A DNA stretch of 64,000 nucleotides. Source: Celeribacter ethanolicus (lineage in GTDB: Bacteria; Pseudomonadota; Alphaproteobacteria; Rhodobacterales; Rhodobacteraceae). The notes under the pieces were generated by a model. It worked only from the letters and a program-made list of their open reading frames with translations, searched no databases and was not told the origin of the DNA. Shown piece by piece: positions 56,260-64,000 of the stretch; within the stretch, counting starts at the first letter, position 1, and every line of letters begins with the position of its first letter. The position numbers were made by a program, and so were the translations under genes. The stretch spans positions 1-64,000 of the forward strand of contig NZ_LRUC01000020.1 in the NCBI RefSeq assembly GCF_001550095.1. The letters run 5' to 3'.

Positions 56260-57303
56260 TTATGCATCCGGGAAAATCCCCGGCGACGTCGGCGCACCAT
56301 CATCGAATTGCGACAGGTAGTCCACGATGATTTTCTGGTTCACCGCAAAGCCTTTGTACTCCGCCAGAGCCGGGTCGATGTCGCGCAGCACGCGGTGCAG
56401 GCGGCGGCCCCATTTCGGGTTCGACGCAATGTCTTCGAGGTTCATCAAATAGCACCGGATCGGAAACGCCAGCGCATTGGAGCGCGGCAGGCGGAAAAAC
56501 GTCTGTAGCTCAACGCGCAGAAATTGTTTCTGGCCGACGTTTTCCGGCGTAATCGTCCGCTTTTCCGGGCCCCATTTGTGGTAGTTCTCGGGCGAGGTAT
56601 CGAGACGCGGATTGACCGTCATCGTCCAGTTCAACCGGCGATAATGCTGGCCCTGGCCCACCGCCAAAAGGAATTTCAACGCCTTGTCGAACACGCCCAT
56701 CTTGCGGGCTTTCGGCACCGGCGCGTGCCATTCGAAAAAATTCATGCCCACATCGAAATCCAGCGACCAGTCGGCCTGGGACGTGATCATCCCGGCGTCC
56801 ATCCAGAGATTGTTGTCGCGCTCATGCAGCAACGCAAAATCGCCCTGCGTCTGCCGCGTGATATATTCCATCGGTCCGCACGGGAGCGTGGTCGCGTCCA
56901 AGAACGTGAATTTCTTCTCAATCCCCAACGGCTTGTTGATCCAGTGCCAGTCGTTGCCATCACGATGCAGCGTGAAAAGATCGGGGTAATCCCGCGCCTT
57001 CGACACCATGATGAGTTCGAGCAAATCCCAGCCCGCCAACTCCATATGCGGCAAGGACTGACAGCGCAGCGGGTCTTCGGCCAGCGTGATCTCGCGATCC
57101 TTCATCTCCGCCACATAATGCTCGTCCACATCGAACATCTTTTCGAACGGCGTGTCTTTCGGGCCGCCCGGATGCTGTTCGATGTTGACCGAGTACATGT
57201 AGCTGTCCTGATCGAACGGAAAGGGAAACCGGCGGATCGCCTCGGGGGAATTGTGATAGGTGTAATCGCCCCGGAAGGTCTCGTCATTGAATTGCATGGT
57301 CAT
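56260..57303 (-). CDS. dmmC: Dimethylamine monooxygenase heme subunit (DUF3445)
   Basis: A 347-residue protein of the heme-dependent oxidative N-demethylase family (PAS-type heme domain). RDYPDLFTLHRDGNDWHWINKPLG and the FFRLPRSNALAFPIRCYL stretch (about 283-300) are typical. It converts dimethylamine to methylamine and formaldehyde with O2 and electrons from DmmB. The start at 57303 has GAGGAG. The symbol follows the known gene order D-A-B-C. Confidence 0.85.
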   Translation of the reverse strand: MTMQFNDETFRGDYTYHNSPEAIRRFPFPFDQDSYMYSVNIEQHPGGPKDTPFEKMFDVDEHYVAEMKDREITLAEDPLRCQSLPHMELAGWDLLELIMVSKARDYPDLFTLHRDGNDWHWINKPLGIEKKFTFLDATTLPCGPMEYITRQTQGDFALLHERDNNLWMDAGMITSQADWSLDFDVGMNFFEWHAPVPKARKMGVFDKALKFLLAVGQGQHYRRLNWTMTVNPRLDTSPENYHKWGPEKRTITPENVGQKQFLRVELQTFFRLPRSNALAFPIRCYLMNLEDIASNPKWGRRLHRVLRDIDPALAEYKGFAVNQKIIVDYLSQFDDGAPTSPGIFPDA

Positions 57304-57315
57304 GGGTCTGTCTCC

Positions 57316-58263
57316 TCACAGGTCCAGTTCAAGTCGCGTGCCTTTGAAACGCGACATGCAGGGCATGATGTCTTGTTGTGCGGCGCGCTCGTCGTCCGAC
57401 AGCCAGTGATCGTTGTGCAGAATGCGCCCGTCACAGGCCGTCACTTTGGTATGGCAACGCCCGCAAGCCCCGCCGCGGCAGGAATAATCAATGTCCACCT
57501 TGGCGGCTTCCAAAGCCTCCAAAAGGCTCTGATCGGCTTTCACATGCACGGTCTTGCCGGAGGATTTCACCACCACGTCAAAGGGTTCGCCCGGCGGGGG
57601 CGCGGTGAAGGCTTCGGAATGCACCGCAGCTTTGGGCCAGCCCAAGCGCGCGGTCTGATCGGCCACCGCCGTGATCAACCCGTCGGGACCGCAGGTGTAG
57701 ACATGGGTTCCCAGAGGTTGACCGTCGAGAATGGCGCCAAGGTCCATGCGCGACCCCTCTTCCGAGATATGCACATGGATATGCGCGGCCTGCGGCAAAA
57801 GCTTGATCCCGGCGGCCTCTTCGCGCGACCGGGCGGCGTAATGCAGCTCGTAGGGTTTCTGCTCCATGTCGAGCTGACGCAGTTGCGACAGGAAAGGCGT
57901 GATGCCGATGCCGCCGCCGATCAGCACATGCTTGCGCGCACGCAGGTCGAGTTGGAACAGGTTCGAGGGCAATGAGACAGTGATGTCATCGCCTTCCGAC
58001 ACTTTCGTGTGCATGTAAAGCGAGCCACCCCGCCCCCTGTCCTCGCGGCGCACGGCGATCTCATAGGCGCTGCCGTCATAAGGATCGGAGATCAGCGAAT
58101 AGGAATTGCGGCGGATGGTGTCGCCTTCGGGCATCTCGACGGTCAAATGCGCACCACCGGAGAAGACCGGCAGAGTGGCACCCGTCGGATCCTCGAAGCG
58201 GAAGCGTTTCACCAAGGGCGAGAGTTGTTCAACCGCCGTGACTTTCAAACACAGTTTTTTCAT
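57316..58263 (-). CDS. dmmB: Dimethylamine monooxygenase ferredoxin/flavin reductase subunit
   Basis: A 315-residue electron-transfer protein. The FNR-type flavin/NAD(P) domain (about 1-225) has IRRNSYSLISDP, VLIGGGIGITPFL and YTCGPDGL. The C-terminal 2Fe-2S domain has DYSCRGGACGRCHTKV (about 266-281) and PCMS. It passes electrons from NAD(P)H to the heme subunit. The start overlaps the dmmA stop by four bases. Confidence 0.88.
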   Translation of the reverse strand: MKKLCLKVTAVEQLSPLVKRFRFEDPTGATLPVFSGGAHLTVEMPEGDTIRRNSYSLISDPYDGSAYEIAVRREDRGRGGSLYMHTKVSEGDDITVSLPSNLFQLDLRARKHVLIGGGIGITPFLSQLRQLDMEQKPYELHYAARSREEAAGIKLLPQAAHIHVHISEEGSRMDLGAILDGQPLGTHVYTCGPDGLITAVADQTARLGWPKAAVHSEAFTAPPPGEPFDVVVKSSGKTVHVKADQSLLEALEAAKVDIDYSCRGGACGRCHTKVTACDGRILHNDHWLSDDERAAQQDIMPCMSRFKGTRLELDL

Positions 58264-58853
58264 GCCTGAATCTCCACGACCTCGGGCACGACACCCGGGG
58301 TTTCCGCATCGACACAGACGCCTTGGAACACGCCCAAACGGCGCGAGAAATGATCGCGCACGAAGAGCGTCAGCCCGCAATGGGCGCAGGTAAAGGGATC
58401 CGTGGTGACATCTTCGGTGATGCCCTTGCAATGCACGCATTGCATCCGCCGCGCGATGGAACCGCGATGCTCCATCTGGATCTCATCGACCGGCATCCCG
58501 GCGGCAAACGCTAGGGCGGAGACATGGCCGATCAACCCTTCGGAGCCTGCGAGATAGATCTGCGTGCCCATCCGCGCCGTGTTCAAAAGCTGGGTCACCA
58601 GCGGCGTGGCGGCGTCGAAATCGGGGGCCTCATGCAGGGCAACAGGTTTGACATCGCCAAGAGCGGCGGCGTCACAGCCAACCAGCACCACATGGGCGTG
58701 ATCCATGACGGAGGCGTCAGAAGCGGCCAGATCGAAGAGCGCGGCAGCGCCTGCCTCATCCGCGACCATGATCGCGGGGGCGGCACCTTGCGAGACAAGC
58801 CCGGCGTAGGTCGGCCGGCTGTCGATGGACGGGGAAAATTCAGTCTTGGGCAT
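58260..58853 (-). CDS. dmmA: Dimethylamine monooxygenase subunit DmmA (zinc ribbon)
   Basis: A 197-residue protein. The C-terminus holds two CxxC pairs, QCVHCKG and FTCAHCG (about 141-165), as a zinc ribbon. The N-terminal domain (about 20-130) is flavodoxin/reductase-like. It is the small subunit of the complex by gene order. The start at 58853 is after a hairpin between dmmD and dmmA. Confidence 0.82.
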   Translation of the reverse strand: MPKTEFSPSIDSRPTYAGLVSQGAAPAIMVADEAGAAALFDLAASDASVMDHAHVVLVGCDAAALGDVKPVALHEAPDFDAATPLVTQLLNTARMGTQIYLAGSEGLIGHVSALAFAAGMPVDEIQMEHRGSIARRMQCVHCKGITEDVTTDPFTCAHCGLTLFVRDHFSRRLGVFQGVCVDAETPGVVPEVVEIQA

Positions 58854-58874
58854 TACGGGTCCTGTTGGTCTCAG

Positions 58875-58902
58875 GAGGCGGGCACGGGATTGCGCCCGCC
58901 TC
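58875..58902. other. GC-rich hairpin between dmmD and dmmA
   Basis: GAGGCGGGC (58875-58883) pairs with GCCCGCCTC (58894-58902), nine perfect pairs and no T-run. Probably an mRNA-processing or stability element of the operon. Confidence 0.6.
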
Positions 58903-58933
58903 GTAAGTCTTTGTGCTGATTTATATTTGGGGC

Positions 58934-60067
58934 TTAACCCTTGGCGGTGCGACGTTTCTTGTCGACGTCGTAGAAGGGCATCGGATGCGCGATGGCCTTG
59001 ATCTCGCCATCGGGGTTCTTGACCGTGAGTTCGGTGCCTTCGACGGCGCACTCGACCGGCATACGCGCGATGCCGACGTTGTGCTCATTGAGGGGCGAGT
59101 ACATGCCGATGGTCACGACGCCCACCTCTTGGCCGTCTTTCAGCAAAGGCGCACCTTCGGCGGCGGGCGTCGTACCCTCGAGTTTCACACCGTAGATTTT
59201 GAAGCGCTCTTTGCCCTTCAGACGGTAATGCTCCTCGGCGCCACGGAATCCGGTCTTGCCCGGCGAGACGGTGAACTCGAGACCCAACTCCCACAGCGTG
59301 TCGCCATTGGACTCGTCTTCGAACGGGTACATTTCCGAGTTGTCATAGGGGAAGAACAAGAGATAACTCTCCGCGCGCAGCCAATCGAGCGTGGTGAAGC
59401 GCGTCGGGATGATGCCCATCGCTGCGCCTTCCGCCACGATGGTGTCCCAAATTTCGACGGCATCCTGACGGCGGCAGAAAATCTCATAGCCGCGCTCGCC
59501 GGTGTAGCCGGTGCGGGAAATCATCACAGGCTTGCCGAAGAGCGTCGTCTGGATGTGGCTGAAATAGACCACATCACGGATGCCCGGCACATGTTTTTCA
59601 AGGTAATCGACAGCCATCGGGCCTTGCAGCGAAATGTCGTGCAACTCGTCGTCGAAGAGCACGGCGACATTGCGCCCGGCGGCGTATTTCGTCAGTTGCT
59701 CATGCCCCGCGCCGGAGCCATGCACGACCATGAAATTCTGCGGCCCGAGACGGTAGATCACACAGTCATCGACGAATTTGCCGGCATCATTGAGCATGGT
59801 GGCATAGGTCGATCGACCGGGTTTCAGTTTTTCGATATTGCGGGTCGTGGCCTTGTCGATCACGTATTGGGCGTGCGGCCCCACAACGTAAACCTTCTTG
59901 AGGCCCGAGACATCCATGACGCCCGCCTTGGTGCGGATCGCCAGATACTCCTCCGTCTGATCCTTGTCATAGCTCCAGGCGGTGCCCATGCCGCTCCAGT
60001 CTTCGAGATCGGAGCCAAGGGCGCGGTGCCGGTCCGCCAGTGCGGAAAATCTCCATGATGCGATCAT
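58934..60067 (-). CDS. dmmD: Dimethylamine monooxygenase folate subunit (GcvT-like)
   Basis: A 377-residue protein of the GcvT aminomethyltransferase fold. SRTGYTGERGYEIFC (about 183-197) and SPGKTGFRG are typical. It likely takes the formaldehyde made by the heme subunit onto tetrahydrofolate. The start at 60067 has AAGGAT. It is the first of the four dmm genes. Confidence 0.87.
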   Translation of the reverse strand: MIASWRFSALADRHRALGSDLEDWSGMGTAWSYDKDQTEEYLAIRTKAGVMDVSGLKKVYVVGPHAQYVIDKATTRNIEKLKPGRSTYATMLNDAGKFVDDCVIYRLGPQNFMVVHGSGAGHEQLTKYAAGRNVAVLFDDELHDISLQGPMAVDYLEKHVPGIRDVVYFSHIQTTLFGKPVMISRTGYTGERGYEIFCRRQDAVEIWDTIVAEGAAMGIIPTRFTTLDWLRAESYLLFFPYDNSEMYPFEDESNGDTLWELGLEFTVSPGKTGFRGAEEHYRLKGKERFKIYGVKLEGTTPAAEGAPLLKDGQEVGVVTIGMYSPLNEHNVGIARMPVECAVEGTELTVKNPDGEIKAIAHPMPFYDVDKKRRTAKG

Positions 60068-60109
60068 TGTTTTTATCCTTAGGGTCGTATTTTGAATTCT
60101 GTTTGATGG

Positions 60110-60138
60110 GAACCGGCGACGGGTTGCGCCGCCGGTTC
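60110..60138. other. GC-rich hairpin between the small membrane gene and dmmD
   Basis: GAACCGGCG (60110-60118) pairs with CGCCGGTTC (60130-60138), nine perfect pairs and no T-run. A second intercistronic hairpin of the same style as at 58875. Confidence 0.6.
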
Positions 60139-60174
60139 AGGGGAAGGGTGTGAAGCCCTGTCTTGAGACCGGGA

Positions 60175-60351
60175 TCAGTCTTTCTTCTCGGTCGCCTTGT
60201 AGGCATGTTCCTCGTGGCGCCAGCCGAACACGATCGCGATCACGACCATGGCGAGGCAGGCAAAGAGCCAGAGACCTTCGACGGAGCCGTAACCCGCGTA
60301 AATCGCGCCGGTGATGCCGTCCCAGGAGGTTGCGTCAAAAGGTGCTTCCAT
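60175..60351 (-). CDS. Small Amt-associated membrane protein
   Basis: A 58-residue protein, starting MEAPFDATSWDGITGAIYAG, with one membrane helix (about 24-44) and a charged C-terminus (HEEHAYKATEKKD). The ATG at 60351 has AAAGGAC. It starts 21 bases after amt and precedes dmmD. It may be a partner of Amt. Function unknown. Confidence 0.75.
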   Translation of the reverse strand: MEAPFDATSWDGITGAIYAGYGSVEGLWLFACLAMVVIAIVFGWRHEEHAYKATEKKD

Positions 60352-60372
60352 TTCGATAGTCCTTTCTTGAGA

Positions 60373-61752
60373 TCACTCAGCCGGGCTGACCGACGGGTGA
60401 AGCGCTTCGGGGTAGGCTTCGGCAGGCACTTTGACCTTGTCGAGCCCCATGATCTCGGCTTCTTCCGGCACGCGGAGCTGACCGGTCACCTTCAGGATGA
60501 AGGAGATGGCATAGCCCGGCACGAACCCGAGAGCGCCCATCACACCGGCACCGACAAGCTGGCCGAGGAAGGAGGTCTCGATGACATCTTCGCCGAACAT
60601 TGCCGGGTAGCCCTGGGCCGCGATACCGACCGCCAGAAGTCCCCACATGCCGAGGAACCCGTGCACAGCGAAGGCCCCCACGGCGTCGTCGATGCCGCGA
60701 CGTTCGATGAAGGAGGCGACAAAGGGCATGGCGCAGGCACCGATGAACCCGATCGCAAACGCCATCGGCGGATACCAGAGGTCGAGACCGGCAGCACAGG
60801 AGATGATCCCGCCGAGAGCCCCGGACATCATCCAGAACGGATCGCGGGTGATCATCCAGGCCCCGATGATGCCACCGGCAAAGCCCATCAGCGTGTTGAA
60901 GGTCATGCCGGAGATGGTCATCGGCGTGCCGTAGATCGTCGCTTCGATGTCCGTGCCCCAGGACCAGGCTTCGCCCGGAACGATGACACAGCCCATCAAA
61001 AAGCCCCAGAACCCGGCGATGATCAGCATGAGGCCGATCAGCGTCATCGGCATGGAGTGACCCGGGATGTGGTTGGCGGAGCCGTCGGCATTGAACTTGC
61101 CGATCCGCGGCCCGAGGTTGATCAGGACACCGAGCGAAAAGAAGCCCGCGATCATGTGCACGACACCTGCGGCGCCGAAGTCATGATAGCCGAACTTGGT
61201 GACCAGCCAGCCATCCGCGTGCCAGCCCCAGGCAGCCGCGAGAATCCAGACGAAGGCGCCCAGAACGATGGCCAGAACGACAAAGCCGGTCAGCTTGATG
61301 CGCTCGATCACGCCGCCCGAGAGGATGGATGCGGTCGTTGCGGCAAACAGCACGAATGCCCCCCAGAACACACCGGAGGCACGGTCGTCGAGATTGGGAC
61401 CCATGTATTGGCTCCACGGCAGGGCGACGTCATTGGCATAGGCCAGACCGGACGTGCCCATCGCACCTTCGGACAGCGTCAGACCCGTCGGGAAGGCCCA
61501 GTAGATCCACCAGCCGACGAAATAAAAGAACGGAACGATCATCGCGAAGGCGAGGATGTTCTTGATGCCGGAGGCCAGCGCGTTCTTCGACCGCGATGCG
61601 CCCATTTCATATGCGAGGAACCCGGCGTGGATGAGTACCATCAGCGGGATCGTCAGAAAGTAGAAAGTCTCGGAAAACGTGCCATTTGTCGCGGCATGGT
61701 TTCCCTGTAGCTCCGCAACCGCGGCAGCCAAGGATGCAAGATCCTGTTCCAA
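60373..61752 (-). CDS. amt: Ammonium transporter
   Basis: A 459-residue Amt/Rh channel of 11 segments. The twin-His residues are in GAAGVVHMIAG and AFAVHGFLGMWG. The start is a TTG at 61752 with an AGGGAG site; no ATG is suitable. It heads the dmm operon, so it may take up ammonium or methylated amines or recapture released ammonium. Confidence 0.92.
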   Translation of the reverse strand: MEQDLASLAAAVAELQGNHAATNGTFSETFYFLTIPLMVLIHAGFLAYEMGASRSKNALASGIKNILAFAMIVPFFYFVGWWIYWAFPTGLTLSEGAMGTSGLAYANDVALPWSQYMGPNLDDRASGVFWGAFVLFAATTASILSGGVIERIKLTGFVVLAIVLGAFVWILAAAWGWHADGWLVTKFGYHDFGAAGVVHMIAGFFSLGVLINLGPRIGKFNADGSANHIPGHSMPMTLIGLMLIIAGFWGFLMGCVIVPGEAWSWGTDIEATIYGTPMTISGMTFNTLMGFAGGIIGAWMITRDPFWMMSGALGGIISCAAGLDLWYPPMAFAIGFIGACAMPFVASFIERRGIDDAVGAFAVHGFLGMWGLLAVGIAAQGYPAMFGEDVIETSFLGQLVGAGVMGALGFVPGYAISFILKVTGQLRVPEEAEIMGLDKVKVPAEAYPEALHPSVSPAE

Positions 61753-61775
61753 GTCGTTCTCCCTGTCCTGTTGAA

Positions 61776-61793
61776 CTTGATTGGAATATCAAG
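61776..61793. promoter_or_regulatory. CTTGAT-N6-ATCAAG inverted repeat near amt
   Basis: A perfect 6-bp inverted repeat with six bases between, 24-41 bases before amt. It could be a hairpin in the leader or an operator. It is not an FNR box, as the spacing is six, not four. Confidence 0.3.
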
Positions 61794-61818
61794 CCAGCTT
61801 GGCCCGGTTTTGGTTTGG

Positions 61819-61837
61819 ACCAATTGTGCGAACTGGC
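61819..61837. promoter_or_regulatory. GntR-operator candidate upstream of amt
   Basis: ACCAATT (61819-61825), five bases, AACTGGC (61831-61837). It matches the site upstream of gntR in 13 of 14 arm bases. It is 67-85 bases before amt. The remainder of the 423-bp gap (61753-62175) has the ATCAAG repeat and A/T-rich promoter sequence, but no gene seen. Confidence 0.55.
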
Positions 61838-62175
61838 TCACTCAGTGAGTTCATGAAAGCGGAAGGGATCACCATGGGTCAAAGTTTTTTCCTCTGAGGA
61901 ATTAATTTTGACACGGGCTGCGCCACTTTTTAGGTCAAACGACCACCCTTATTTGACGGAGTGCTGAATTTCTGGGCGCAGATGGAATGTCGCCAGACCC
62001 GGCTGACAAAGCGAGAGGGAATACGGCCGCAGAGAAAGCCCAGGGCCACCGCCCCGACAGGACGGAAACGGCTCGAAGATTCGCCCGCTTTCTCGGATCA
62101 AACGGTCAAGAAATAGCAAGGAAACCCGAATTGCCTTCCTCGCGGATTGGTAGGGCCAATCCCAAAGGAAAAACG

Positions 62176-62886
62176 TCAGCCTTCCTGGAGCAACAGCCGC
62201 TGATCCTCGATCAGGGCAAGCTTCATGAATTCGCTGGCCTCTTCGATGTCCCGCGCCGCAATGGCGTTGAACAACCCGTTGTAGCCCTGCTGATAGATCG
62301 CAATCCGGGTCGGCGTCAGGTGACGCCGGTACATCGCGGTGCGGAACGACTGCCGCCGGGCATCGAGCACGAGATTGTAGCAGGCGATCACAAGCGGGTT
62401 GCCCGTACCCTCCGCGAGCAGCCGGTGGAACTCTTCCTCAAGCCGCACGAAGGCCGCTGCATCGGTCTGTACCGCTTCCATTTTCGACAAGACGACGGAG
62501 AGCGCCTCGATCTGTCGCGGCGACATGTTGACGATCGCGAGCCGCACCATTTCCGGCTCGATGATCCCCCGCATCACCTGCAATTGCAGCGGTCCGGTCT
62601 CTGCGGCAACCGGCGACAGCGCCTCCCCCTGTCCGTCAGGATCATAGGTCACGAAAGAGCCAGACCCTGCCCGCCGGCGGATCATGCCGCGCGCTTCGAG
62701 CTGATCCAGAGCCTCGCGCACCGTGTTGCGCGCCACCCCCAGTTCCTGCGCCAGTTGCCGCTCCGACGGCAGGCGTTCTTCGGTCGCGTATTCCTGCGTC
62801 ACGATCCGCGTCGACAGCGTCTCGATCACATATTTCACCGTCGCCCCGGGAAGCGAGGTCGTGGGAGGCAGGGCAGAATTGGGCAC
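62176..62886 (-). CDS. GntR-family (FadR subfamily) regulator
   Basis: A 236-residue regulator. The start is GTG at 62886 with AAAGGAC at seven bases; a TTG at 62961 is upstream, inside the promoter. The winged helix (about 15-85) has LPSERQLAQELGVARNTVREALDQL. The FCD ligand domain follows (about 100-225). It is upstream of amt-dmm on the same strand and likely controls it and itself. Confidence 0.88.
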   Translation of the reverse strand: MPNSALPPTTSLPGATVKYVIETLSTRIVTQEYATEERLPSERQLAQELGVARNTVREALDQLEARGMIRRRAGSGSFVTYDPDGQGEALSPVAAETGPLQLQVMRGIIEPEMVRLAIVNMSPRQIEALSVVLSKMEAVQTDAAAFVRLEEEFHRLLAEGTGNPLVIACYNLVLDARRQSFRTAMYRRHLTPTRIAIYQQGYNGLFNAIAARDIEEASEFMKLALIEDQRLLLQEG

Positions 62887-62918
62887 GCGGTCAGTCCTTT
62901 GCGGTTTCCGACTATTAG

Positions 62919-62938
62919 ACCAATTTTTTACAACTGGT
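62919..62938. promoter_or_regulatory. GntR-operator candidate upstream of gntR
   Basis: ACCAATT (62919-62925), six bases, AACTGGT (62932-62938): near-perfect inverted repeat, 33-52 bases before the GTG start. Shared with the site upstream of amt. Confidence 0.55.
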
Positions 62939-62975
62939 CCAGAGAGAGCGTGCTGGTTCAATCGCCCAGAATGCG

Positions 62976-63003
62976 AAAGAGGCGCGGAAAACCGCGCCTC
63001 TTT
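62976..63003 (-). terminator. Terminator downstream of purU
   Basis: A 12-bp perfect stem, AAAGAGGCGCGG (62976-62987) with CCGCGCCTCTTT (62992-63003), and an AAAA loop. On the - strand it ends in CTTT. It lies 125 bases after purU. Two further hairpins lie between (ATCGCTCC/GGAGCGAT at 63082-63100, CGGCCC/GGGCCG at 63105-63120). Confidence 0.8.
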
Positions 63004-63128
63004 GGGGAAGTTCTAGGGGGTTTGGTCTTTGACGAGAGTTTGCCCGGCGCCCGCAGGGGTGCGGGCGCGTTCGGCGCTTCTATCGCTCCACCGGAGCGAT
63101 GGATCGGCCCCTTAGGGCCGACCGCGCC

Positions 63129-64000
63129 TCACCCCATCCGCTCACTGGAATAGGACCCCGGCGAGGCCTGGAACACTACCGTTTTGTTGCCGTTCAGGAA
63201 GACCCGATGGTTGGCATGCGCATGGATCGCACGGGCCAGAACCTGGCTTTCCACGTCACGGCCCAGAGACACGAAATCGTCCGGACTCTGCGCGTGGGTG
63301 ATCCGCACGACGTCCTGCTCGATGATCGGCCCCTCGTCGAGATCGGCGGTCACATAGTGCGAGGTCGCCCCGATCAGCTTCACGCCGCGCGCATAAGCCT
63401 GTTTGTACGGGTTAGCGCCCTTGAACGACGGCAGGAAAGAGTGGTGGATGTTGATGATCCGACCCGACATCACCTTGCACATCTGATCAGACAGGATCTG
63501 CATGTAGCGGGCCAGAACGATCAGCTCGGCGCCCGAATCCTCGACCACTTTCATGATCGCACCCTCGGCCTCCGGTTTGTTCTCCTTGGTCACACGAATA
63601 TAGTGGAACGGAATATCGTTGTTCACGACAACCTTTTGATAATCCATGTGGTTCGAGATCACCGCAACGATTTCCACCGGCAGCGCACCGATGCGCACAC
63701 GGTAGAGCAAATCGTTCAGACAATGGCCGAAACGGCTCACCATGATCACGACTTTCATCTTCACGCTCTCGTCATGGAAGGCATAGGTCATGGCGAAATC
63801 TTCAGCGATCTTGGCGAAGTCCTTTTCAAGCGACGCCTGCGCCACGCCCTCTTCCGAATTGAAACTCACGCGCATGAAGAACTGGCCGGTTTCGGTGTCG
63901 TCGAATTGCGAACTGTCGGTGATGTTGCAGCCGTGCTCCGCGAGGAAGGTGGCGATGGCGGCGACGATCCCGCGCGTCGTGGCGCAGGTCACGGTGAGGC
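63129..64000 (-). CDS. purU: Formyltetrahydrofolate deformylase (5' end outside window)
   Basis: At least 290 residues. It hydrolyses 10-formyl-THF to formate and THF. The N-terminal ACT domain begins LTVTCATTRG at the window end, so only a few residues are missing. The catalytic residues are in INIHHSFLPSF and DLDEGPIIEQD. It is upstream of gntR-amt-dmm and fits with disposal of one-carbon units from amine demethylation. Confidence 0.94.
   Translation of the reverse strand, partial: LTVTCATTRGIVAAIATFLAEHGCNITDSSQFDDTETGQFFMRVSFNSEEGVAQASLEKDFAKIAEDFAMTYAFHDESVKMKVVIMVSRFGHCLNDLLYRVRIGALPVEIVAVISNHMDYQKVVVNNDIPFHYIRVTKENKPEAEGAIMKVVEDSGAELIVLARYMQILSDQMCKVMSGRIINIHHSFLPSFKGANPYKQAYARGVKLIGATSHYVTADLDEGPIIEQDVVRITHAQSPDDFVSLGRDVESQVLARAIHAHANHRVFLNGNKTVVFQASPGSYSSERMG

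Noticed and set aside
61776-61793. CTTGAT-N6-ATCAAG as an FNR/Anr box for amt
   Set aside because: FNR sites are TTGAT-N4-ATCAA; the spacing here is six.
1-64000. tRNA, rRNA, CRISPR, insertion sequence or prophage
   Set aside because: I looked in the gaps and saw none: no cloverleaf with CCA-type ends, no regular spacer repeats, no transposase or phage genes. XerC is the housekeeping recombinase, not an integrase of an element.

Overview
The window looks like chromosome from a Rhodobacteraceae alphaproteobacterium of the marine Roseobacter type. The grounds are high GC with strong codon bias, a ybgC-tolQRAB-pal-ybgF-tilS-ftsH block, a tad/cpa locus carrying an OmpA-like lipoprotein, a four-subunit dimethylamine monooxygenase cluster next to amt and purU, and frequent GTG and TTG starts. 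No rRNA, tRNA, CRISPR array, insertion sequence or prophage was seen. Both ends cut through genes: a 3-oxoacid CoA-transferase B subunit on the left and purU on the right.

Left part (1-18 kb): the CoA-transferase end, a DprE1/DprE2-like oxidoreductase pair, a lytic transglycosylase, then a + strand tad (Flp pilus) locus. It holds pilin, cpaB, secretin cpaC, an OmpA-like lipoprotein, cpaE, cpaF, tadB, tadC, two TPR lipoproteins and a prepilin peptidase. It is followed by a GT-C-like membrane protein and a MoxR-like AAA ATPase. A CtrA-type site lies upstream of the pilin.

Middle (18-48 kb): mostly housekeeping genes on the - strand. They are folD with chorismate mutase, tam, ftsH, tilS, the tol-pal operon, ybgC, thpR, ruvCAB, prmA, msrA, priA and ileS. 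On the + strand are aroQ, a YeeE-type sulfur transporter, transaldolase, a DUF484 gene with xerC, and an EF-hand protein. Two regulatory signals stand out. Four CCGAC repeats with an exact 11-bp period lie upstream of pal. A 16-residue leader peptide reading MTFMVAIIIRIISPAL lies just upstream of ileS, with mutually exclusive hairpins, and looks like a ribosome-mediated attenuator.

Right part (48-64 kb): a four-cysteine small protein diverges from a truncated haemoglobin across an Rrf2-type operator. Then come a frameshifted membrane-anchored gene (G7 tract), ycjX-ycjF, truA, a GH13_18 sugar phosphorylase with LacI-like operators, and a TetR regulator. The last block is a - strand methylated-amine unit: purU, a GntR regulator, amt, a 58-residue membrane protein, dmmD, dmmA, dmmB, dmmC and an SMR exporter. 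The monooxygenase subunits demethylate dimethylamine, the folate subunit probably captures the formaldehyde, and purU works on one-carbon folates. Amt handles ammonium. Matching operator sequences lie in front of gntR and amt, which suggests that the GntR protein controls the unit and itself.
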